Source: JBGCDD01 sp045105075
GTDB lineage: Bacteria > Pseudomonadota > Alphaproteobacteria > Rhodobacterales > Rhodobacteraceae
NCBI GenBank assembly: GCA_045105075.1
Contig: JBGCDD010000056.1
Coordinates: 1-11,256, forward strand
DNA: 11,256 bases
Direction: 5' to 3'
Made by a program: the position numbers and the translations under genes. Below, piece by piece: positions 1-7,349 of the stretch; positions within the stretch are counted from its first letter, which is position 1; every line of letters starts with the position of its first letter. The notes beneath the pieces were generated by a model that did not search any database, was not told the DNA's origin, and saw nothing but the letters and a program-made list of their open reading frames with translations.

Positions 1-1
1 C

Positions 2-1108
2 GAAGGCTATGCCGGGCGGCGTTACTATGGTGGCTGCCAATTCGTTGATATCGCCGAGACTTTGGCGATCGAGCGGGCGTGTAAGCTGTTTGGCTGTGAG
101 TTCGCCAACGTGCAGCCCAATTCCGGCAGCCAAGCCAACCAAGGCGTGTTTCAGGCGCTGCTCAAACCCGGCGACACCATTCTGGGCATGAGCCTTGATG
201 CTGGCGGTCACCTGACCCACGGCGCGGCGCCCAACCAGTCAGGCAAATGGTTCAACGCCATTCAGTATGGCGTGCGCAAACAGGATAATTTGCTGGACTA
301 CGATCAGGTTGCCGCACTGGCCGCCGAACACAAACCCAAAATGATCATCGCTGGTGGCTCCGCGATTCCACGCCAGATCGATTTTGCCAAAATGCGCGAG
401 ATTGCCGACAGCGTCGGCGCCTATCTGCACGTTGATATGGCGCATTTCGCTGGTCTGGTGGCCGCAGGCGAGCATCCCTCGCCCTTCCCGCACGCCCATG
501 TGGCAACCACCACGACGCACAAAACCCTGCGCGGCCCGCGCGGCGGGATGATCCTGACCAATGACGAAGCGCTGGCCAAAAAGTTCAACGCGGCCATCTT
601 CCCGGGTATTCAGGGTGGCCCGCTGATGCATGTGATCGCGGCCAAAGCCGTCGCGTTTGGCGAGGCGCTGCAGCCCGAGTTCAAAAGCTATATCCAGAAC
701 GTGGTCACCAATGCCCAGGCGCTCAGCGACCAGTTGATCAAAGGTGGGCTCGACACCATCACGCACGGCACCGACACCCATGTGGTGCTCGTCGATCTGC
801 GCCCCAAAGGCGTCAAGGGCAACGCCACGGAAAAGGCTCTGGGGCGCGCGCATATCACCTGTAACAAGAACGGTGTGCCGTTTGATCCCGAAAAACCAAT
901 GGTCACAAGCGGCATCCGGTTGGGCAGCCCCGCAGGCACGACCCGCGGATTTGGCGAGCCAGAATTTCGCCAGATCGCCGACTGGATCATCGAGGTGGTC
1001 GACGGGCTGGCCGCCAATGGCGAAGACGCCAACAGCGCGGTTGAGGACAAGGTGCGCGGTGAAGTCGCCACCATGTGCGCGCGTTTTCCGATTTATTCCA
1101 ACCTGTAA
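2..1108 (+). CDS. glyA: Serine hydroxymethyltransferase, 3' part (5' end outside window)
   Basis: Converts serine and tetrahydrofolate to glycine and 5,10-methylene-tetrahydrofolate in the cytoplasm, a PLP enzyme that feeds one-carbon metabolism. The frame is open to the left edge, where EGYAGRRYYGGC matches the conserved EGYPGRRYYGG segment near residue 60 of the family. About 60 residues are therefore missing and 368 are visible, against a usual length of roughly 415-430. The PLP-binding lysine lies in TTTTHKTLRGPRGG (Lys codon at 521-523), preceded by the conserved VDMAHFAGLVA. SGIRLGSPAGTTRG near the C-terminus is also a family hallmark. A TTG at 62 is in frame but falls inside the conserved domain, so it is not the start. 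Stop is TAA at 1106-1108. A rhodanese gene follows 57 bp downstream on the same strand. The sequence resembles Rhodobacteraceae GlyA. Identification is secure. Confidence 0.97.
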   Translation, partial: EGYAGRRYYGGCQFVDIAETLAIERACKLFGCEFANVQPNSGSQANQGVFQALLKPGDTILGMSLDAGGHLTHGAAPNQSGKWFNAIQYGVRKQDNLLDYDQVAALAAEHKPKMIIAGGSAIPRQIDFAKMREIADSVGAYLHVDMAHFAGLVAAGEHPSPFPHAHVATTTTHKTLRGPRGGMILTNDEALAKKFNAAIFPGIQGGPLMHVIAAKAVAFGEALQPEFKSYIQNVVTNAQALSDQLIKGGLDTITHGTDTHVVLVDLRPKGVKGNATEKALGRAHITCNKNGVPFDPEKPMVTSGIRLGSPAGTTRGFGEPEFRQIADWIIEVVDGLAANGEDANSAVEDKVRGEVATMCARFPIYSNL

Positions 1109-1120
1109 TACCTGCCGACT

Positions 1121-1140
1121 GCGCGCCCGTGAGGGCGTGC
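1121..1140 (+). terminator. GC-rich hairpin between glyA and the rhodanese gene
   Basis: GCGCGCCC (1121-1128), loop GTGA, GGGCGTGC (1133-1140): an 8-bp stem with one G-T wobble, 12 bases after the glyA stop. Only a short TTTT follows, about 8 bases downstream, so it is at best a weak or partial terminator. It could equally be a 3'-end-stabilising hairpin of glyA mRNA. Confidence 0.35.
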
Positions 1141-1165
1141 GCCGAACCTTTTGAAGGAAAAGACC

Positions 1166-1561
1166 ATGAGCAAACTCAACACCAGCGCCGCCGATATGGT
1201 GGCCGCTGCCCGCGCCCGCATCAGTGAGATCGAAACACCCGATCTGATTGCGATGATGGACGATCCGGACGTTGTGATTGTCGATATCCGCGATGTGCGT
1301 GAACGCCAGCGCGGCGGGTTCATTCCCGGCAGCTTTCACGCCCCGCGCGGCATGATTGAATTCTGGGTTGACCCGCAAAGCCCGTATTTCAAAGAGATTT
1401 TCGGCCAGGACAAAAAATTCGTGTTCCACTGCGCCTCGGGTTGGCGCTCGGCTTTGACAACCGCCACCCTCCAGGACATGGGCTTTGACGCCGCCCATTT
1501 GAAAGAAGGCTTTTCAACCTGGGAAAAGCACGGCGGCCCGGTGGAGAAACCCGAAACCTGA
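1166..1561 (+). CDS. Single-domain rhodanese-like sulfurtransferase
   Basis: A 131-residue cytoplasmic protein made of one rhodanese domain; it has no signal peptide or membrane segment. Rhodaneses carry sulfur as a cysteine persulfide and pass it to acceptors. VVIVDIRDVRERQRGGFIPGSFHAP (residues 37-60) is the typical first half (D-x-R...G-x-I-x-G-A/S). CASGWRSA starting at Cys89 is the active-site loop with the catalytic Cys and an Arg at position 94. GFSTWEKHGGPV at the C-terminus matches the usual G-G-x-x-x-W end (here G-F-S-T-W). The ATG at 1166 is chosen because GAAGGA (1153-1158) sits 7 bases upstream; a TTG at 1151 overlaps this site and is not the start. The acceptor is unknown. The gene follows glyA by 57 bp and may be cotranscribed, but a hairpin lies between them. 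Confidence 0.93.
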   Translation: MSKLNTSAADMVAAARARISEIETPDLIAMMDDPDVVIVDIRDVRERQRGGFIPGSFHAPRGMIEFWVDPQSPYFKEIFGQDKKFVFHCASGWRSALTTATLQDMGFDAAHLKEGFSTWEKHGGPVEKPET

Positions 1562-1570
1562 TCTGGATAA

Positions 1571-1616
1571 GGGTTTGGAAAGGCACCCGCAAAGGTTGCA
1601 TTTCCAGAAAAAACCC
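1571..1616. repeat. Long imperfect inverted repeat downstream of the rhodanese gene
   Basis: GGGTTTGGAAAGGCA (1571-1585) pairs imperfectly with TGCATTTCC and AAACCC (1597-1616): TGGAAAGGCA against TGCATTTCCA has one mismatch, and an outer GGGTTT/AAACCC pair lies beyond a short bulge. On the plus strand it is followed by no T-run. It may be a 3' mRNA structure; no function can be assigned. Confidence 0.3.
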
Positions 1617-1630
1617 GTGTTTATGCTGTG

Positions 1631-1651
1631 ACCCGGCGGTGAACGCCGGGT
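1631..1651 (+). terminator. Strong hairpin between rhodanese gene and glycan locus
   Basis: CCCGGCG (1632-1638), loop GTGAA, CGCCGGG (1644-1650): a perfect 7-bp GC stem, extended by an A-T pair at 1631/1651. It separates the rhodanese gene from the next transcription unit. There is no immediate T-run, although a TTTT occurs about 15 bases further on. It is a possible terminator or mRNA-end structure rather than a textbook intrinsic terminator. Confidence 0.4.
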
Positions 1652-1678
1652 GGCGGTGCCTGGTGTTTTGGATATAAA
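1650..1678 (+). promoter_or_regulatory. Weak candidate promoter for the glycan locus
   Basis: TATAAA at 1673-1678 resembles a -10 element about 50 bases before the ATG at 1725. The region 17 bases upstream (GTGGCG, 1650-1655) is a poor -35. The position is right for a transcription unit starting at 1725, but the match is weak and rests on the -10 alone. Confidence 0.22.
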
Positions 1679-1724
1679 GCAGCCGGAAACGCGACTTTAC
1701 TGCAATTTTATCAGGCCTTTTTGA

Positions 1725-2372
1725 ATGGACACACTTGAAACGCACCGCGCCCGGATCGCTTCCGAGCTTGCCAACCTACACGGCAAAGACTTGCTCGACG
1801 GGTTCACCGACATTCTGGCCCGGCAAGCCCAAGAAATCAGCGAGTTGCGCGCCATGATCGGTCTGCTCAGCGCCTATGAAGCCAATCGTGAGGTGCTGCT
1901 CGAGGTGAGCGATCCGGTGCGCGCGCGCCATCCGCAAATGGCCACGTCTTACGAACTGAGCGCGGATGAACATTTTGCCTTCAGCGACGGCAATCACCCG
2001 ATTGAATTTGACAAAGCAGGGCGTCCGTTCCGCTGGTGCGGCAAATCCGGCGCCTTGGTGTTTTCGCCGTTCGTGGATCGCAGTGCCGACAAGACGGTGA
2101 TCATCGAATCGTTCAACACAGTCGCGCCCGAAAATTACAGCGATTTCAAATTGCTGGATGGCAAGGACGAGTTGAAAGCCGTGTTCACACAAACCACCAA
2201 GATCGGTGGCATGATTGCGGCCACTTTGCCTGCGCGCAAATCTGGTGAGCCCGGCACAGTGCTGACCTTGCAGCTGCCCGTAACCCGTCAATTGTCGGAA
2301 AAAGATGCCCGCGTCGCGGCGATTGCGTTTCACCGCTGTTCGATCACGCCGGTCGTCGAGGTGGCGCCATGA
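1725..2372 (+). CDS. Protein of unknown family, first gene of the glycosyltransferase block
   Basis: A 215-residue protein whose family I do not recognise. Residues 1 to about 58 are strongly helical with spaced hydrophobic positions and could form a coiled coil (LLDGFTDILARQAQEISELR). Residues 85-208 look like a beta-rich globular domain, with FDKAGRPFRWCGKSGALVFSPFVDRS and a run of alternating hydrophobic strands. No signal peptide or membrane segment is visible. The ATG at 1725 has only a poor ribosome site (AGG about 9 bases upstream), but it is the first in-frame start and the reading is continuous. The stop TGA overlaps the start of the GT2 gene as ATGA (2369-2372), so the two proteins are translationally coupled and probably work together. 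A scaffold or ligand-binding partner of the glycosyltransferases is possible, but that is inference from position only. Confidence 0.85.
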   Translation: MDTLETHRARIASELANLHGKDLLDGFTDILARQAQEISELRAMIGLLSAYEANREVLLEVSDPVRARHPQMATSYELSADEHFAFSDGNHPIEFDKAGRPFRWCGKSGALVFSPFVDRSADKTVIIESFNTVAPENYSDFKLLDGKDELKAVFTQTTKIGGMIAATLPARKSGEPGTVLTLQLPVTRQLSEKDARVAAIAFHRCSITPVVEVAP

Positions 2373-3307
2373 CCGCGCCGGTCAAGATTTCGGCGATCAT
2401 CTGCACCTACAACCGATATGACCTGCTGGGCAGTGCCATCGACAGTTGCCTGGCCCAATCGATGGACCAGGGCGATTTCGATGTGATCGTGGTGGACAAT
2501 TCCCCCGATGCCGCAGGTGCAAAGGCCTTTGCGGCCAAATACGCGGACCAAACGGCGCTGAGCTATGTGCATGAAACCACACCGGGTTTGTCCAATGCGC
2601 GCAATGTTGGTGCGGCCCACAGCAAGGCCGAGATTGTCGCCTTTCTGGACGATGATGCGATTGCCAAACCCGATTGGCTGGCAGCGCTGGTCGCGGCCTA
2701 TGACAGCTTTGGCCCCTCGACCAGTGTGGCGGGCGGCAAAATCAGCCCGATCTGGGATCAACCGCGCCCCAGTTGGCTGGCGGACGACAAGCTGGGCTAC
2801 GTATCAGTGGTAGACTGGGGTGGCAAAACCCGACCGTTGGGACCCAGTGAGTGGATTGCAGGCGCCAATATTTCGTTTCGCCGCAAGGCCTTGCTCGATG
2901 CGGGCGGCTTTGACACCAATCTGGGGCGCAATGGACCCGAAGTGAACTTGCTGAGCAACGAAGAAACCGCGGTTCTGCGCAGCCTGTCGGACGCGGGCGG
3001 CATCGCTCTTTATGTGCCCGAAGCCGAAGTCGATCATCTGGTGGATCGCCGCCGGCTTAACCAGGAATGGTTCCGACGCCGCGCCGCCTGGCAGGCGGTT
3101 TCTGATTTCCTGAGCAACCCTGACATCGGACAATGGTCGGGCAACGCGATGGACAACAGTCTGGATTACTTGCTGAAACAACCACCGCGACACCGCGCGA
3201 TCAGCGGGTTGTGCTGCGAACTTGACGACAGCGACGATTTTAACGATCAGATCAATGCGGTCTACAATATGACGGTCGCCATGCTGGCCGGGCTCAAGAG
3301 CGTCTGA
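2369..3307 (+). CDS. Family 2 glycosyltransferase
   Basis: A 312-residue GT-A-fold transferase expected to move a sugar from a nucleotide donor to a growing glycan on the cytoplasmic side. ISAIICTYNR (residues 7-16) is the N-terminal nucleotide-binding strand, VIVVDNSPD (39-47) carries the next conserved Asp, and PGLSNARNVG (72-81) precedes the DXD-type metal site FLDDDAI (Asp94-96). WIAGANISFRR (162-172) and NEET (197-200) are the usual acceptor and catalytic-base region, followed by the VDH motif at 221-223. No membrane segment is present, unlike processive GT2 synthases. The start overlaps the preceding stop (ATGA), and its own stop overlaps the next start (TGATG, 3305-3309), so the three genes form one coupled unit. 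The donor and acceptor sugars cannot be read from the sequence. Confidence 0.93.
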   Translation: MTAPVKISAIICTYNRYDLLGSAIDSCLAQSMDQGDFDVIVVDNSPDAAGAKAFAAKYADQTALSYVHETTPGLSNARNVGAAHSKAEIVAFLDDDAIAKPDWLAALVAAYDSFGPSTSVAGGKISPIWDQPRPSWLADDKLGYVSVVDWGGKTRPLGPSEWIAGANISFRRKALLDAGGFDTNLGRNGPEVNLLSNEETAVLRSLSDAGGIALYVPEAEVDHLVDRRRLNQEWFRRRAAWQAVSDFLSNPDIGQWSGNAMDNSLDYLLKQPPRHRAISGLCCELDDSDDFNDQINAVYNMTVAMLAGLKSV

Positions 3308-5550
3308 TGCAGCCGGACTGGATCTCGGACACAGGCTGGCAAGACCGCACGGTGCTTGTCGTATCGCCCACACCGACGCACCCGCAGGATTACGGCAATC
3401 GCAAGCGCATCTTTCGCATTTGCCAGATGTTGCGTGAACGCGGCGCCAAAATCCACTTTATTCACTACGTTTCCGAGGCCGAGTGGCGCACCGCCCTGCC
3501 CGTTGCGGATCAGGCCGATATGATGGCCGCCTGGGATGGCTATTACCCGGTGCCGCCGTCTCATGATCTGCACGGCGCCGCGACTGCCAAACACCACACC
3601 ATCGACGAATGGTGGGACCCCAAGATCGACGAAATGATTAGGTGGCTGACCTCCAAACACAGCTTTGATGCGGTGCTTGTGAACTATACCTGGCTCAGCA
3701 AAGCATTTGAATTCGTGCCCGCATCAGCCCTTAAGATACTAGACACGCACGATAAGTTTTCGGGCCGCAAGGAGTTGTTAGCCAGTTACGGCATTGCGCC
3801 CGAGTTCTTTTATCTGACCGAGAAAGAGGAGGCTAAAGGACTGGCGCGCGCCGATGTGATCTGGGCGATCAAAGGCGAGGAAAAGGCACAATTTGAGGCG
3901 CTGACCGAGCGCGAGGTGATTGTCGTGCCGCATGGCGATCCTGCCGCGCCGCTGCCGGTTCGCACTGGCCGCATTGACGAGGCCGAGCTGCGCCTGGGCG
4001 TGATGGGCGCCAAAAACAGCATTAACGTCAAAAACCTGATGCGGTTTCTGGATGTGGCGCGCGACGTGTTTCGCACCCATCTGCCGCCTTTGAAAATCGT
4101 GGTTGGCGGCACGGTGTGCGAACTGATCGAGCATATGAACCTGCCCTTTGTCGAACTGCTTGGCTGGGTCGATGATGTCGAGGATTTCTACACCCAGATC
4201 GACGTGGCCCTGGTGCCGATGGAATTTTCCACCGGGCTCAAGATCAAAACCTCCGAAGCGATGACATTCGGCGTGCCGATCATCAGCCACGTCCACGCCT
4301 TTGAAGGCTACCAGGCGTTTCACCCCGCACAACAGCTGGCCTCGTTCGAAGACATGGCGCGCTATTGCACCGATCTTGCCTTTGAAGGACCCGAAGCGCT
4401 GGCCCCCTTGCGTGACGCCACGCGCAAAAGCCACGCCCAAGTGCTGCGCAGCGCGCAACTGGGGGTCGCCCAAACCGGCGCTCGCATTGCCAAGCATGGG
4501 GACTGGACACTGGTCTGCCTGTCCGATCAGGCCACCAAACGCCAATCCTTGCAGCAAAAGCTTGCGCTCAGTTATCTTGAGGTTCTGCGTGCGCGTGGCC
4601 CTGTTGCAATTTTTGTGCAGGGTTTTCACAGCGCCACCGATCTGGAGCATTTTGCCCGCGCGCTGCCGTTGTGCCCGATCTATCTGTGTCCCGAGGCGCA
4701 ATCTGGCCTCAGTGCACGCGAACAGCAGCGCATCGCTCAGGTCGGCGCCTTGTGGCTGCGCTTTGATCAGGTCTGCGCGCGGCTCAATCTGCGTCGTTTG
4801 TGGTTGGAAACGCTGCCGGATCTGTCCACGCATGTCCCCGACTGCGATCTTGAACAGCTCTATATCAATTTGCCGATGATGGCGCCCAAAGACGCCGATA
4901 TGCTGATGCAAACCTCGCTCGCACCGCTGATCGGGCCGTTCACAACGGCCACGGTGCTGGGCGAAAGCGACAGCGTGCAGGCATCACACCTGCGGCAGCG
5001 CTTTGGTGCACAGTCGCTGAGCATCGCGCCTTTCTATCTGGCGGGTTTTCACGACATCCGCCAGTTGACGCCCCCCCCGCGCAAGAATCGCTATGGGGTC
5101 AATGTGATCATCGACAGCGCCTCGCCTGCTATTTTGAACGCAATCAGCGACGTTGCCGCACTGTCGCGCCAGGCGCTGATCAACGTGATCCAGCTGGATG
5201 GCGACTGGGACACGGTCAAGCGGCGCTATGGCAAAGGTGTCGACACCCGCATGCTGTCACCCAGCGGGCTGAACCGCACCGGACTGGGCCTGCTGCGCAG
5301 CGCTGCGGTCACTGTGAACCTGTCCACAGGTGTGGGTCTGTCGCGCGTTCTGGTGTCGTGTTTTGATGCAGCCGGACATGATGTGATTGATGTGGGCGCG
5401 CGCCAAGGTGAGGACAACGCTTATGATCTGCTGTCTTTCATGCAGGATCTCCACGCCCGGTTGAGCGACAAATCCGACGCCCCCAAAGAAGGCCCGCGTT
5501 TCGCGACTCTGTCGCTGCGGGACCCCGGTTGGGGCCGGATCTGGACCTAG
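3307..5550 (+). CDS. Large GT-B glycosyltransferase with uncharacterised C-terminal half
   Basis: A 747-residue protein. Residues about 14-400 look like a complete GT4-type GT-B enzyme. TVLVVSPTPTHPQDYGNRKRIF (15-36) is the N-terminal strand and loop, KILDTHDKFSGRK (143-155) and VIVVPHG (204-210) mark the inter-domain region, and LRLGVMGAKNSINVKNLMRF (228-247) begins the donor domain. FSTGLKIKTSEAMTFGVPIISHVHAFEG (307-334) is the donor-binding signature. Residues about 400-747 are a second alpha/beta region that I do not recognise, roughly as long as one GT-B half or more. STGVGLSRVLVSC...GHDVIDVGARQG (673-701) resembles the donor motif without its Lys and Glu, suggesting a degenerate second transferase domain. 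Most GT4 enzymes are 350-420 residues, so the protein is about twice the usual size. The ATG at 3307 overlaps the GT2 stop by one base. The protein probably acts with the GT2 enzyme on the same glycan. Confidence 0.88.
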   Translation: MQPDWISDTGWQDRTVLVVSPTPTHPQDYGNRKRIFRICQMLRERGAKIHFIHYVSEAEWRTALPVADQADMMAAWDGYYPVPPSHDLHGAATAKHHTIDEWWDPKIDEMIRWLTSKHSFDAVLVNYTWLSKAFEFVPASALKILDTHDKFSGRKELLASYGIAPEFFYLTEKEEAKGLARADVIWAIKGEEKAQFEALTEREVIVVPHGDPAAPLPVRTGRIDEAELRLGVMGAKNSINVKNLMRFLDVARDVFRTHLPPLKIVVGGTVCELIEHMNLPFVELLGWVDDVEDFYTQIDVALVPMEFSTGLKIKTSEAMTFGVPIISHVHAFEGYQAFHPAQQLASFEDMARYCTDLAFEGPEALAPLRDATRKSHAQVLRSAQLGVAQTGARIAKHGDWTLVCLSDQATKRQSLQQKLALSYLEVLRARGPVAIFVQGFHSATDLEHFARALPLCPIYLCPEAQSGLSAREQQRIAQVGALWLRFDQVCARLNLRRLWLETLPDLSTHVPDCDLEQLYINLPMMAPKDADMLMQTSLAPLIGPFTTATVLGESDSVQASHLRQRFGAQSLSIAPFYLAGFHDIRQLTPPPRKNRYGVNVIIDSASPAILNAISDVAALSRQALINVIQLDGDWDTVKRRYGKGVDTRMLSPSGLNRTGLGLLRSAAVTVNLSTGVGLSRVLVSCFDAAGHDVIDVGARQGEDNAYDLLSFMQDLHARLSDKSDAPKEGPRFATLSLRDPGWGRIWT

Positions 5551-5774
5551 GCTGGGGCAAAAAACCGGCACAATTGACCGCATTTTGATCACGGCTGTCG
5601 GCGCGCAAACGTCCGTCTACGCTTTACACGCGGCGCTGAATGTGATGCACATCCTATGCGTCACGCGCCCTCACCACGCAGCGCAAGACGCGTAGTCGCC
5701 AACCTGGGGCATGGCAAAACCGGACATAGAACGCCATGGAGCTGGCGGGAGAAGCGACACAGTGGTTGGGTAGA
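5551..5774 (+). promoter_or_regulatory. Gap between glycosyltransferase and sulfotransferase genes, with an inverted repeat
   Basis: This 224-bp stretch interrupts an otherwise tightly packed run. CTATGCGTC (5654-5662) and GACGCGTAG (5687-5695) form a 9-bp inverted repeat with one G-T wobble and a 24-base loop that contains GCGC on both sides. It could be an operator, an attenuating structure or the end of the upstream transcript. No T-run follows, and I see no convincing -35/-10 pair, so whether the sulfotransferases have their own promoter is open. Confidence 0.3.
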
Positions 5775-6641
5775 ATGAGCACATCAAAGAACAAATCCGG
5801 GCGCGGTCCGGACTTTTATTGCATCGGCGCGCAAAAGGCCGGCACCACGTGGTTGCACGAAAACCTGCGTCGCCACCCCGGTGTCTGGATGCCGCCGGTC
5901 AAGGAATTGCAATATTTCAACCAAATTCACATCCCCGAACACGCCAACTGGACACAGGAACACCGCGACAGCCATGTGGCGCGCAGCATCCGCTGGCATG
6001 TGACCAACAACGACGAGCTGAACCTGCGCCATTTGCGGCTGTTGACGCGCATCACCAAACCCCGTGTCAGCGACGCCTGGTACAAGTCGATCTTTACGGC
6101 GGCCCCTGCGCAAAGCCTGTGTGGCGAGATGACCCCGGAATATTCGCTGATGCCCGACCAAGGCATCCAGCATCTGTTGTCCATCAGCCCTGACGCACGC
6201 GTTTTGTTTGTGATGCGCGACCCGATTGACCGGTGCTGGTCGCACTTGCGCATGCTGATCAAACGCAATCAGGATCACGCCGGGGATATGTCGCAGATTG
6301 TCAAGATGAACGACGTCTACGACCGTGCCGATTATGTCGCCATCAAACAACGGTGGCAGGCGCATGTGCCTGCGGACCGGCTGATGTTTTGCGACTTCGA
6401 TGACATCAAGAAACAACCCGTTGAGCTGTTGAAACAGATCATCGGCTTTCTGGGCCTCGAAGCCGACAGCTCGTTTTTCCCCAAAGCGGAACAAGTGGTT
6501 CACGAAGGGCGAAAGATGGACATTCCGGCAGATGTCTATGACTATATGAAAAACAGGCTGGCGCCGGTCTATGATCGTCTGCTGGATCACATGCCAGACG
6601 TTGCACGCCCCTGGCATGCGCGCCATTATATTTCTGCATAA
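5775..6641 (+). CDS. PAPS-dependent sulfotransferase (first of the outer pair)
   Basis: Expected to transfer sulfate from 3'-phosphoadenylyl sulfate (PAPS) to a hydroxyl, probably on a sugar. With the ATG at 5775 the protein is 288 residues, near the usual length. FYCIGAQKAGTTWLHENL (about residues 14-31) is the 5'-phosphosulfate loop at the N-terminus. LCGEMTPEYSLMP follows in the middle. ARVLFVMRDPIDRCWSHLRM (about 141-160) is the 3'-phosphate site with conserved Arg and Ser. No signal peptide or membrane anchor is seen, so it should act in the cytoplasm, before export of the acceptor. An in-frame ATG at 5736 would add 13 residues (MELAGEATQWLGR), but they use rare-looking codons and lie outside the domain. 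Both starts have weak ribosome sites, so the choice is uncertain. It shares motifs with the gene at 7350 and leads a three-gene sulfotransferase run. Confidence 0.9.
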   Translation: MSTSKNKSGRGPDFYCIGAQKAGTTWLHENLRRHPGVWMPPVKELQYFNQIHIPEHANWTQEHRDSHVARSIRWHVTNNDELNLRHLRLLTRITKPRVSDAWYKSIFTAAPAQSLCGEMTPEYSLMPDQGIQHLLSISPDARVLFVMRDPIDRCWSHLRMLIKRNQDHAGDMSQIVKMNDVYDRADYVAIKQRWQAHVPADRLMFCDFDDIKKQPVELLKQIIGFLGLEADSSFFPKAEQVVHEGRKMDIPADVYDYMKNRLAPVYDRLLDHMPDVARPWHARHYISA

Positions 6642-6676
6642 ACGCCGAACCGGCCAAAGAAGGACCCCGTGAACAG

Positions 6677-7315
6677 GTGAAGGTTTTCAGAAACATCTAT
6701 CTGCGCCAGGACGGCCAGCTTGCGATTTTGGTCAACTACAAATGTGGCTTTGCAACGCTGCACAACGCGCTGGTTCTCAATCGCACCGACAGTGATTTTG
6801 CCTATGCCGACGCGCCCGAACAGGATGTGAAGGCCGCAAGCCAGGCTGTGTTGTTTGTCCGTGATCCTGCCGCGCGGCTACGGTCTTTTTTTCGCAACTG
6901 GATCATCGACAAGGCCTATGGCACGGACGACAAACAACATGGATATGAGTTCTCCAAAAACTGGCTGACGGCCAGGGACTATGCCAAACTCACAGCCGCC
7001 TCGGGCGACGAAAAGAACACAGCCGCCTTTATTGAATTCTACATCAATCGGATCGGCCCGGCGTTCTGGACCGATCAGCACACCGCGCCGCAATGGCGTT
7101 TGCTGCAAAATCACAATCTGGATCTGTCAGACCTGAGCGCTGTGTTGAATTACCGCGAAAACACCACCTTTTTGCGCGATCATTGCGGGCTTGATGTGGC
7201 AGTGCGCAATGTCAGCCTGTCCAGTGGTCCTGATCCGCTGGATTGCCCGGCCGTGACCGCATTTTGCAAAACGCTTTATGCGCGTGATTACGATATGTTT
7301 GGCGACCAGTTTTGA
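6677..7315 (+). CDS. Small sulfotransferase, carbohydrate (family 2)-like
   Basis: A 212-residue protein that resembles the carbohydrate/HNK-1 type of sulfotransferase rather than its two neighbours. ILVNYKCGFATLHNAL (residues 17-32) fits the 5'-phosphosulfate site, where the family usually has a K-C-G/A-S/T core. AVLFVRDPAARLRSFFRN (57-74) is a clear 3'-phosphate motif of the V-R-D-P-x-x-R-L-x-S type. HTAPQW (135-140) matches the H-x-x-P-Q element of family 2 enzymes, and ARDYDMF near the C-terminus matches their D-Y-x-x-F end. The start is GTG at 6677; AAGAAGGA lies 12 bases upstream, somewhat far, but no in-frame ATG lies upstream. It follows the preceding gene by 35 bp and the next start is 34 bp after its stop, so the three are probably cotranscribed. 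The acceptor is unknown. The family call is from motifs only. Confidence 0.8.
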   Translation: MKVFRNIYLRQDGQLAILVNYKCGFATLHNALVLNRTDSDFAYADAPEQDVKAASQAVLFVRDPAARLRSFFRNWIIDKAYGTDDKQHGYEFSKNWLTARDYAKLTAASGDEKNTAAFIEFYINRIGPAFWTDQHTAPQWRLLQNHNLDLSDLSAVLNYRENTTFLRDHCGLDVAVRNVSLSSGPDPLDCPAVTAFCKTLYARDYDMFGDQF

Positions 7316-7349
7316 CGCTTGGCCCAATGCCAAATTCGGAGATTTTTTG

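Noticed and set aside
239..1498. Open frame of 419 codons on the minus strand opposite glyA and the rhodanese gene
   Set aside because: It is antisense to two well-recognised genes, is rich in His/Gln/Arg/Gly as expected for the mirror of G/C-ending codons, and matches no family I know.
3778..4911. Open frame of 377 codons on the minus strand opposite the GT-B gene
   Set aside because: Antisense shadow: same composition bias, no motif, and the plus strand carries a clear glycosyltransferase.
5784..6626. Open frame of 280 codons on the minus strand opposite the first sulfotransferase
   Set aside because: Opposite strand of a gene with clear PAPS motifs; low-complexity composition and no ribosome site.
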